Positions 32,628-40,067 of a DNA stretch of 56,106 nt are shown in pieces. Each line of letters begins with the position of its first letter. Position 1 is the stretch's first letter. The position numbers and the translations under genes were made by a program. Origin of the DNA: an uncultured bacterium (GTDB taxonomy: Bacteria > Verrucomicrobiota > Kiritimatiellia > RFP12 > UBA1067); assembly GCA_902769585.1 (NCBI GenBank), contig CACXPT010000021.1, positions 1-56,106 on the forward strand, given 5' to 3'. Below the pieces are notes generated by a model that was not told where the DNA came from, did not search any database, and worked only from the letters and a program-made list of their open reading frames with translations.

Positions 32628-34568
32628 TCATTTGACGGTCTCGAGCACCTTCACGTTCGCGTCGCGCATCCCTGTCCAGAGGTCGCGATACGGACGGTCT
32701 GTCACGGAGAGGAGCCCCGTGTTGTAACTCTCGCCGCCGACGCCCTGGAAGTAGCGTCCCGTCGCCGCCTGGTCGATGAGCGTGAACCATTCGACGCCCA
32801 CCACGAACCCCATCGACGCGGCCGCCGCCACATATCGCCCGTACGCCTCGCCGCGTTCGCGCTGCGTGGGTACGTCGAACGTGAACGGCCCCACATTTGA
32901 CTCCTTGCCTGCCGAATAGAAGAACTCGCTCCAGATCTGCGGCAGGCCACCGGTCCAGCCGTAGATGCGCCGGACGAAACCGCGGTCGATATCGCGCGCA
33001 TAATAGTTGATGCTGATCGCGTCCAAGTGCCGTCCTGCCACGCGGCATAGCGTCTCGTTGTCCGCCGTCGATGGCATCCAGCGGTTGCCGAGAAGGAGGT
33101 GGTTGGGGTCACGCGCGCGGAATGCCTTCTCGATCACGCCGTAATACTTCTCGATGAAATCCTCCGCGAACGCCTCGGCCGACTTCCCGGACGCCGCAAA
33201 CGCGCGCTTCGCCGCCCAGCCATCGTCCAGCTCCGGCACGGCGCGAGCGATCGCCTCGAACGCCTGCTCGTTGTCGAGGAAGTACCCGATCAGGAGCGGA
33301 TCGTCCGCGTCAGCGCGGACCGAATCCAGCGCCTGCTCCACGGACTTCACCGTCTCCGCGTCGTAGGGGTCGAACATCCCGCGGATGGTGGGTATCTTCT
33401 TGATGCCCCAGAACGGGAACTGCTTCGCATATGGGAACGACGCCCTGCGCGCGGCCGCCGACACCTCGCCGAACGCGCCCATCGAGTTGAAGCCGGCCTG
33501 GCGCACACGTGCGATGTTGCGCACCGCCGCTGTCGTGTGGTCGTACGAACCGAACTTGCGCACGAGATTGGCGCGATAGTGCGAGACTGCCCGCGTGCTC
33601 CAGTACGGTTCGTCCGTCTTCCACGCGGCGGCGAAAGGTTCCTCGTGCGGCGGGATCCACTCGAAAGCATCCTCGCGCCCCGTCACGTCCGTCAGGTCGT
33701 CGCCGCCGCCGAAAACGCACACGCCAAGGTGGAAGAACGCGTTGCCGGCCGGATCGACGAGGTAGTGCCGCTCGCCGCGTTTCTCGAGATGGAAGAAACC
33801 GGTCTTCTTCAGGCCGAGCCTCTGCCCCGTCCCCGCGACGCCACCAAAGTCGTCGAGACGCACGCCCTTGCGGGCGAGGTGTCCGGCAAAGTCTAGCGAG
33901 CGGTAGAACTCTCGCTCAGAGGCGATGTCCGCCTTCAGTTCCGCATCATCCTTGATCTTTCCGGGAAAGTCGCGTGGCGTCTGGCCGAACTTGTCAATCA
34001 ACTTCTTACGACCCTGCGCCGGCGCGAACGAATACGTCATCTGCCATTCCTTCATCTCTGCCGGCAGGAAGATGCGGTACTCGAAAGTGTTCCAGTTCCA
34101 CTTGCGGTTGTCCTGCACCTCGAAGTATGTGCCGACGGGGAAACCAAACGTCAGCGTCTCGCCGTTGACGTCCTTGACGGCGATCTCGCGTCCGTTGCCC
34201 TTGAATAGCTTCTCATCCAGCCCAAGCGCAAACGGGAAGGCACCTTCCTGCGCGTCCACGCGCCACGCGCCGCCTTGGATGAAGCTCGGCGGCACGAGCA
34301 TGGAGAGCAACATCTGGTTCGATTTCGCCTCAGTCACCGCGAAGTCGACCGCGCCATCGGCGGCAGACAGCTTCACCTTACCCGTCTGACATTCCAGACG
34401 GAACGTGCCTGCCACCGGACACTCGAACACGACCTTCTCGCCCTCTAACTTCGCCTCAAAGCCCAATGCCGATCCGCATGCCGCCAAGAAGGCCACTGTC
34501 AGCGCCACGCATCGGCAGCTCTGCTTGACTTGGGAATAAACAGCAATCCGCTTTACACTTGTTTTCAT
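32628..34568 (-). CDS. Secreted agarase-like glycosidase (GH50-like)
   Basis: A 646-residue exported protein. The long N-terminal signal has a basic stretch (MKTSVKRIAVYSQVKQ) and hydrophobic core VALTVAFLAACGSALG. A beta-sandwich (about 40-210) leads into a TIM barrel resembling GH50 beta-agarases: PLLIGYFLDNEQAF near residue 431 with the putative acid/base Glu, NHLLLGNRWM, and QIWSEFFYSAG near residue 548 with the putative nucleophile. The family call is from motif style only. The gene starts 36 bases after the effector candidate's stop. Its first 31 bases closely match the chaperone leader. Confidence 0.68.
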   Translation of the reverse strand: MKTSVKRIAVYSQVKQSCRCVALTVAFLAACGSALGFEAKLEGEKVVFECPVAGTFRLECQTGKVKLSAADGAVDFAVTEAKSNQMLLSMLVPPSFIQGGAWRVDAQEGAFPFALGLDEKLFKGNGREIAVKDVNGETLTFGFPVGTYFEVQDNRKWNWNTFEYRIFLPAEMKEWQMTYSFAPAQGRKKLIDKFGQTPRDFPGKIKDDAELKADIASEREFYRSLDFAGHLARKGVRLDDFGGVAGTGQRLGLKKTGFFHLEKRGERHYLVDPAGNAFFHLGVCVFGGGDDLTDVTGREDAFEWIPPHEEPFAAAWKTDEPYWSTRAVSHYRANLVRKFGSYDHTTAAVRNIARVRQAGFNSMGAFGEVSAAARRASFPYAKQFPFWGIKKIPTIRGMFDPYDAETVKSVEQALDSVRADADDPLLIGYFLDNEQAFEAIARAVPELDDGWAAKRAFAASGKSAEAFAEDFIEKYYGVIEKAFRARDPNHLLLGNRWMPSTADNETLCRVAGRHLDAISINYYARDIDRGFVRRIYGWTGGLPQIWSEFFYSAGKESNVGPFTFDVPTQRERGEAYGRYVAAAASMGFVVGVEWFTLIDQAATGRYFQGVGGESYNTGLLSVTDRPYRDLWTGMRDANVKVLETVK

Positions 34569-34604
34569 GTCCGTTCTCCGGTTTCAAGTTTCGGGTTTGT
34601 GATA

Positions 34605-37600
34605 TCAGACGAGATCCTTTGCATCAATCATGATCTCGTTGCCCATGCGCTGGGAGACCTCTCCGGAAAGCTGGCCGCTCGTGCGGAAGATGCCTTCCAT
34701 CATGTCGTCGAGGATATCCGTAACTTCGGCACGCTTGTTTTCGTCGGCGGGGAGGTTGTCTAGGATGGCGGCGAGATTGTCGAGGACCTGCCGCACGCCG
34801 GCCCCCTTGTCCGCCACGTTGGTCGTGAGAATAGACGCCAGATGGTCTTCGCCGATGGCCTTGAGGTTGGCCTCGGCGACATCGATCACCTCCTTCGTCG
34901 CGGCGAGCAGGTTCTCCTTGCGGATACCCTTGGCCTCCTTGTCCGTGAACTGCGAGACGGCGAGGGAGGTGCCATGGAAGATGGACTCGATGACGTCGCC
35001 GAACTGGTAGTATCGCGACTTCATGCCCTCGCTTTTCGCGTCCGTTTTCCGGAACGGATGAGCATGCGCCGTGGAGCAGAAGATGCCGAACGTCTCACAC
35101 TTGAGGAAGAGGCGGCGGCGCGGACCGCTGCCGCCGTTGTCATTGAGGCCGTTCGGGTCGGGGATGGTGAAGTAGTGGAAGGTGCGCATGCCGTTGAAGA
35201 GCCCGCCCATCCCGACCGGGACGTCGAGGCCGCGCGGCATGTTGAGGTGTCCGTCAACCGTCGCGGCATGGTAGGGCCTGGCGTGTGTCGAGGTGCGCAG
35301 GTAGATGTTCTCGGCCTTGTCGAGCCAGCGGGCGATGTTGCCGTCGGGGTCCGAGACCGAGAACGAGCCGCGGTACATGAACTCGCCCTTCTTGAGCCCC
35401 GCCACGTGGATAGCCTGGGTGACCGCGACAACGTTGTCCAGCGTCGGCTCGAAGAGCTGCGTGTTGCCGGAGAGGAGCGCGCGCAGGATGTCGTTGCCTC
35501 GGCGAATGCGGGCCTCCAGCGAGGAGCGCAGTTCGCCCACGCTGCGCGGGCGGGAGATGTGCGAACGCGTGGTGGCCATGTCCTCATAGTGGATCTTCGG
35601 AAGCCTGACGACGCGGCCATCCACCCTGATGTCGAGTTCCGCAGGCAGCTGTTCCGCCGCCATCGGCGGACGCGGATCGGCGACATGGGCGTAAGCGACG
35701 GGCTTGTAGTCCTTGGCGACCTTGAGCGAGTCTCTGCCTTCCGAACGCGCGAGGAATTCCTCCGGGTGCGTGAGCTGCTGGACCTTCTCCTCTGAGAATA
35801 CGGTAAAGAACCTCTCGGCTGCCTCCTGCGGAACGACGAGCCGAGAGTTGCCCCAGTTGTCGTATTCGTAGCGCACGCCGGCGCTTTGCGCCAGACCGGT
35901 GAGAAGGTTGACGGTGGAGCCGTCGAGAGGCTTGTCGCAGTGATAGATGATGTCGTTCCCAACCGCCTCTGCGCGCCATGGAATGCGCGTTTCGGGCCTG
36001 ACTTCGAGATGCGTGAGGGCCACCTTCCCCTTCTTGCTCACCCAGGTCGTGGGCGAGGTGAGCATTTCCAGGTGGGATATCGTGTTGATGGCCTTCTCCT
36101 GCACGGCGTGACCGCGCTCCGCGAGATCGTCGAAAAGACGCAGTTGGACGTCGCCGATCTTGAGAAGGCGGCCGAGTTGCTGGTCGAACTCCGACTTCTT
36201 CTCCTTGATCTCTGCGGTGATCTTCTCGCGCAGCGCCTTTTCGGCCGCATCGATGCCCTGTTCGTTCGGGTTGAACGCGGCGAGGTAGTCGTCGAAGAGC
36301 TTTTCGAACACGCCGCTCTTTGCGGTTTCGCGCAGTTCGAGGAGGCCGGAGAGCTTGGCGAAGCGCGTGTCGTCGTCGAAGACGGAAAAGTTGTTGAAGC
36401 GCGGCTTGCTGCTTCTCCCGTAGGTGTCCTTGAAGGAGAAGTCGTCGGCGATGTCCAGATACTTGCCATTGCCCTCCAGCGAGTGACCGGGGTCGATGGC
36501 GAAAAACTTGCCTTTTATGAAGCCCTTGTTCTGGCCGCGCTTGCCCACGCCATCCCGGTCGGCCGTGAGCAGGAAGAAGGCCTTGTACTTGCCCAACGGC
36601 TCCGGATCCGCGCCGGGGACGCCGTCCTTGCCGGGCGGGGGCGGAACGGCGCGGCCGTCCTTGATCATTCCGGCCTCCATGTCCTTATAGCCTTCAGCGA
36701 ACTTGGCGGCGAGCATGATCTTCGGGTGTCCGTCGGAGTATTGGCCGCGTACGATCTCCAGCTCCTGCGCGGGAACGCCTGCGAGGCGCGTGAGGTCGTT
36801 GGCGAGGGCCTCGGTGACGGCGCCCGTCGAGATCTTGTCGGCCGACTGGCGCGACGTGAAGCGGTAGTACTGGCCCATCTTGCGACCGATCACCACGCGC
36901 TCCGGGCGCATGAACGTGCCGGCGTGGGCGGAGTCGCCGCTCGAGAACTTGGTGCTTTCGTTGTAGTCGAGCTTCACGATGGCACGGTCCGAAAAATGCT
37001 TGAAGATCGTGGACTTCGCATAAAGCGCGCAGTCGGTGCCGTCCTCGTTCTTCGGCCCCACGCTCATCACGGCGTCGCGGATATCGGTGAACAGGTCTCT
37101 CTTGGCCTCGCGAAGAACAGCCTTAGTGCCGGCCTTGTCGTCCATGCGGGCGAGCGCAGCGATGTCGTTGGGGTTGGGGAATTGCGCCTTGAGGGTCTTG
37201 GCGAGCGACTTCACGGCATCGTGCACGGGAGGATCGCGGTCCTTCGTGGCCTCTTCTATGCTGGAGCCCGCCGCCTCCTGCACGAGCTTGGCGGACTCCT
37301 GGAGCATCAGCTCGGCAACGGCGGCCATCCCTGCGGGGTGGGCGCGCCCAGCGAGCAGGACCTGCTCGCGGACGCTCTTGCCCTGGCATTTTCCGGCGAA
37401 GGCAGGATCCTTCTCCTTCAACGCCTTGAGGGCGTCGAGGCTGGCCTTTGAATTGATGTCCGCCATGTAGCCGCTCGTGTCGTCCCTCGACCAGTCTTTG
37501 CGGTAGATGAAGCCTGGCTCCACGCCGTTCGTCTTGAGCTTTTCAAGAATCACGGGATTCGTGCTTGAGCGGTTGATGCGCATGCCCGCGCCGAGGAACC

Positions 37601-38282
37601 CCTTCTTGATCTGGTCTTCAACCGAGGTCTCGCTTCCCTTGAAGACTTTCGTGAGCCGCCTCAGGCCGGTCGGCTCGTTCGCCTTCGCAGCAGTCTCGAT
37701 CTCCTGCCGGCCGCCGAGGACGTGCGAATCGGTGTCGACGTCGTAGCCCGGATCTGACCGCTGCTTCTCTTCGACGAAATTCTTCGCGCTCTGGATCGCG
37801 TCGTCGATGCGCGCGGACGCCTTCTTGACGAGATCCGCGGGCGTTTCGCACTGCTTGAGGTTCCCGGCGAGAGGATTCTCCGCAATCGCCTTGCGGATGA
37901 GCGCGCGCATGCCGTCGGACAGCTCGCGGAACTTGGGGCTGGTGTCGAGCTGACGGGAGAGCTCGTCGATGTAGCGTACGTACTTGACCGTCTCGAGCTT
38001 GGAGAGCGTGGCCGTCACGTCAGACGCCCTGAGCGACTTGTGCAGCTGCTGACGCGCGCCGAGGACCGTGTCGAAGGCGTGGGTGCCGAACACGCCATAT
38101 TCCTTCTCCAGCGCCGCCTTGAACGCAGCCATCGTCGCGTCGTTCTTCTCCGTGCCTTGCGAGAAGATGTAGTTGCCGAGCCGTGCGGTGGCCTGTTCGC
38201 CCTCGCCCGTCACGGCGATGTCGCGCGAGGTCACCCACGCTGTCTGGGCTATCTCACGAAATGAATTGACTGTTAATGACAT
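34605..38282 (-). CDS. Very large effector candidate with kinase-like signature
   Basis: The 1225-residue protein has no signal peptide or membrane span. Helical, charged segments fill residues 1-400. Residues about 425-605 look kinase-like: VKLDYNES, then a possible alpha-C Glu in TEALANDLTRLAG, LLTADRDGVGKRGQNKG (catalytic-loop-like) and FFAIDPGHSLEG (metal-binding DPG). Residues 610-1225 carry no motif I know; parts are helical (DNLAAILDNLPADENK). Start ATG 38282 is 7 bases after the CesT-like chaperone stop; the frame is open to 38456 but that extension overlaps the chaperone. By position and architecture it is likely a type III secreted effector (inference). The kinase fold is a weak call. 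Confidence 0.72.
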   Translation of the reverse strand: MSLTVNSFREIAQTAWVTSRDIAVTGEGEQATARLGNYIFSQGTEKNDATMAAFKAALEKEYGVFGTHAFDTVLGARQQLHKSLRASDVTATLSKLETVKYVRYIDELSRQLDTSPKFRELSDGMRALIRKAIAENPLAGNLKQCETPADLVKKASARIDDAIQSAKNFVEEKQRSDPGYDVDTDSHVLGGRQEIETAAKANEPTGLRRLTKVFKGSETSVEDQIKKGFLGAGMRINRSSTNPVILEKLKTNGVEPGFIYRKDWSRDDTSGYMADINSKASLDALKALKEKDPAFAGKCQGKSVREQVLLAGRAHPAGMAAVAELMLQESAKLVQEAAGSSIEEATKDRDPPVHDAVKSLAKTLKAQFPNPNDIAALARMDDKAGTKAVLREAKRDLFTDIRDAVMSVGPKNEDGTDCALYAKSTIFKHFSDRAIVKLDYNESTKFSSGDSAHAGTFMRPERVVIGRKMGQYYRFTSRQSADKISTGAVTEALANDLTRLAGVPAQELEIVRGQYSDGHPKIMLAAKFAEGYKDMEAGMIKDGRAVPPPPGKDGVPGADPEPLGKYKAFFLLTADRDGVGKRGQNKGFIKGKFFAIDPGHSLEGNGKYLDIADDFSFKDTYGRSSKPRFNNFSVFDDDTRFAKLSGLLELRETAKSGVFEKLFDDYLAAFNPNEQGIDAAEKALREKITAEIKEKKSEFDQQLGRLLKIGDVQLRLFDDLAERGHAVQEKAINTISHLEMLTSPTTWVSKKGKVALTHLEVRPETRIPWRAEAVGNDIIYHCDKPLDGSTVNLLTGLAQSAGVRYEYDNWGNSRLVVPQEAAERFFTVFSEEKVQQLTHPEEFLARSEGRDSLKVAKDYKPVAYAHVADPRPPMAAEQLPAELDIRVDGRVVRLPKIHYEDMATTRSHISRPRSVGELRSSLEARIRRGNDILRALLSGNTQLFEPTLDNVVAVTQAIHVAGLKKGEFMYRGSFSVSDPDGNIARWLDKAENIYLRTSTHARPYHAATVDGHLNMPRGLDVPVGMGGLFNGMRTFHYFTIPDPNGLNDNGGSGPRRRLFLKCETFGIFCSTAHAHPFRKTDAKSEGMKSRYYQFGDVIESIFHGTSLAVSQFTDKEAKGIRKENLLAATKEVIDVAEANLKAIGEDHLASILTTNVADKGAGVRQVLDNLAAILDNLPADENKRAEVTDILDDMMEGIFRTSGQLSGEVSQRMGNEIMIDAKDLV

Positions 38283-38289
38283 CGTCGCG

Positions 38290-38787
38290 TCAGGGATGGA
38301 TGTGGAAATGCCGGTCGATCGAGAAATTGCCAAAAGGAGAGGCGGGCTGTTCCGCCAACAGCTTCTCGTCCACGGAAAGCGCGTTCTGGATCCGCTCCGC
38401 CCAGATGTCGCAGAGCTGAAGGATCTTCTCAAGCGTGGAGACGAAATCCTCCACATCCAGCGCCGCTGTCTCCAGATCGAAGAAGTAGTTGTAGACCACC
38501 GTCTCCGTCTCGGCTTCCAGCGCGAAATATCCGCCCGCCGTCTCCTTGCCGAACAGTCCGCCCGCGAGCAGGTCGCGGTAGACCGCCTTCGGCGCGTCGT
38601 ACGGCAGCGTCGCCACCTCGATGAAGCACAGCACCTTGCCGGACGCCTCGACGAACTGGAGGTTCACGTTGTATTTCTCGTCTACGCGAACGGACACCAG
38701 TCCAGCGTCGTCGCTCTTCAACGCCTCGATTCCGGTCTGTTTCCTGACTTCGGCGAGGAACCTGTCATAGTCTTCTCGTGTCGTCAT
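38290..38787 (-). CDS. CesT-like type III secretion chaperone
   Basis: A 165-residue small acidic protein of the Tir chaperone (CesT) type, which binds one effector's N-terminus in the cytoplasm and delivers it to a type III secretion system. The pattern fits: an N-terminal helix (DYDRFLAEVRKQTGIEAL), beta strands (YNVNLQFVEASGKVLCFIEVATLP), the conserved-style APKAVYRDLLAGGLFGKETAGGYFALE with strand-helix order, and a long C-terminal helix (DVEDFVSTLEKILQLCDIWAERIQNAL). It has its own promoter with a 12-codon leader frame. The 7-base gap to the 1225-residue gene is typical of chaperone-effector pairs. Confidence 0.8.
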   Translation of the reverse strand: MTTREDYDRFLAEVRKQTGIEALKSDDAGLVSVRVDEKYNVNLQFVEASGKVLCFIEVATLPYDAPKAVYRDLLAGGLFGKETAGGYFALEAETETVVYNYFFDLETAALDVEDFVSTLEKILQLCDIWAERIQNALSVDEKLLAEQPASPFGNFSIDRHFHIHP

Positions 38788-38799
38788 CGCTCGAACCTT

Positions 38800-38838
38800 T
38801 CAGTGACAAACGGCATTCCTCTTTACGGTTGTTTTCAT
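38800..38838 (-). CDS. 12-codon leader reading frame MKTTVKRNAVCH
   Basis: ATG 38838 lies 7 bases after the extended -10, so it would be the first codon of the transcript; stop TGA is at 38800-38802, 12 bases before the chaperone ATG. The first 31 bases match the start of the agarase-like gene at 25 positions (MKTSVKRIAV). It may be a translated leader or a remnant of a duplicated 5' end. Not supported beyond position and similarity. Confidence 0.4.
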   Translation of the reverse strand: MKTTVKRNAVCH

Positions 38839-38845
38839 TGCCCGT

Positions 38846-38854
38846 AGTATAGCA
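38846..38854 (-). promoter_or_regulatory. Extended -10 promoter of the chaperone-effector unit
   Basis: TGCTATACT on the minus strand. The chaperone ATG at 38787 is about 60 bases downstream, so the leader is about 50 bases and holds the short reading frame. Confidence 0.6.
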
Positions 38855-38905
38855 TATTTTTCAGGCCCCTGCCGGACCGCCTTTCTCGGGCTCCATGCGA
38901 GGCTA

Positions 38906-40054
38906 TCACTGCAGAAACCGACAGCAGAACGCCTGCATGCGCGGTACGTGGAAACAACCCTTGAACAGGTTGCCCTTCACGTCGCTGCAAACCCGCCCGT
39001 CGCGCGCGAGATAGCCGTACCAGTCGCCGTATTCGCTGTCTGGGAAATGCGCGTACGCCCAGTCGTGCGCCAAGCGATGCCGCTCCTCCCAAAGCGGGTC
39101 TCCCGTAAGCATGTGCGCCAGCAGCGTTGCCAGGATCGTCTCGTTCTGCGGCCACCAGAACTTCATGTCCTGCCAGTACTCGCTCACCGGATGGCCGTAG
39201 ACGTCCCGATAGTAGAGCATGCCGCCGTATTCCTCGTCCCATCCGCGCTCCCAGGAATACGCGAGCATCCGAAGCCCCAGGTCCACGTACTCCGGAATCC
39301 CGCGCTGGCGCCCCTCTTCCATGATGAACCAGCTGCCTTCGATGGCGTGGCCTGGATTGTTCGTGCGCTCGGCCGCATGGTCGATGATCGACCCGTCCGG
39401 CGCGACGGTCTCCATCACGGCGCGGATATCGTCCTTCACATGGTACTTCGCTATCCCCGCGATCGCGCGGTCGATCCGCTCGTCGGCCTCCTCGTACCCG
39501 ATTGTGTCGCGCATGCGCTGGCAGGTCGCTATGTCGATCATCGGATGGGCAAGCCCGCGCGTGGGGCGCACGGACGTGAACTTGGGCGGCGTCTCCGCAA
39601 AATCGCCGAAGAACCTGTAGGTGCGCAACGCAAGGTCGTGATAGCGGTCTTTGCCCGTCGCGCGCGCGTATTCGGCTGCGGCGATGCAGGCGAACGATTC
39701 AGAGAACGCGTAGCGGCGCTTGCGTATCGGCAGACCTTCTCTCGTCACGTGGAAGAACATTCGCCCGTCCGCGTCGTAGCAGTGCCGCTCGATGAAGTCG
39801 AGCGTGCCCTTGGCCATCTCCAGCCACTCCGGGCGCTTCTCGACGTTGTTGTACAGCCAGCCGAGCATCCATGCGAAACGGCCCTGCTGCCACACGCCCT
39901 TGTCCGTGTCGATCACGCGGCCTCGCCGATCAAGCCCCGTCATGATGCCGCCGTATTCGCGGTCGTAGCCGTGCGTCGTCCAGAACGGGATCGTGTCGTT
40001 CAGCAGACCATTCCGATATGTCTCGTAGAGATTCTTCTTCCGTTCGTCCGTCAT
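38906..40054 (-). CDS. N-acylglucosamine 2-epimerase family protein (AGE type)
   Basis: A 382-residue (alpha/alpha)6-barrel sugar epimerase; family members interconvert GlcNAc/ManNAc, cellobiose, or aldose/ketose pairs. Signs are WTTHGYDREYGGIMTGLDRRG, QGRFAWMLGWLYN, RRYAFSESFACIAAAEYARAT, NPGHAIEGSWFIMEE with the catalytic-type His, and FWWPQNETILATLL (WWPQxE). It is soluble, with no signal peptide. The real substrate cannot be told from sequence; sialic acid or mannose utilisation is plausible in a mucin-using bacterium. It lies 14 bases after the giant protein gene and 53 before the chaperone promoter. Confidence 0.88.
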   Translation of the reverse strand: MTDERKKNLYETYRNGLLNDTIPFWTTHGYDREYGGIMTGLDRRGRVIDTDKGVWQQGRFAWMLGWLYNNVEKRPEWLEMAKGTLDFIERHCYDADGRMFFHVTREGLPIRKRRYAFSESFACIAAAEYARATGKDRYHDLALRTYRFFGDFAETPPKFTSVRPTRGLAHPMIDIATCQRMRDTIGYEEADERIDRAIAGIAKYHVKDDIRAVMETVAPDGSIIDHAAERTNNPGHAIEGSWFIMEEGRQRGIPEYVDLGLRMLAYSWERGWDEEYGGMLYYRDVYGHPVSEYWQDMKFWWPQNETILATLLAHMLTGDPLWEERHRLAHDWAYAHFPDSEYGDWYGYLARDGRVCSDVKGNLFKGCFHVPRMQAFCCRFLQ

Positions 40055-40067
40055 AAATCAAACGCCG

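Noticed and set aside
34605..38282. Large protein as an autotransporter or contact-dependent toxin
   Set aside because: No signal peptide, passenger repeats, barrel, or toxin-delivery (RHS, two-partner) motif; position after a CesT-like gene fits a type III effector better.
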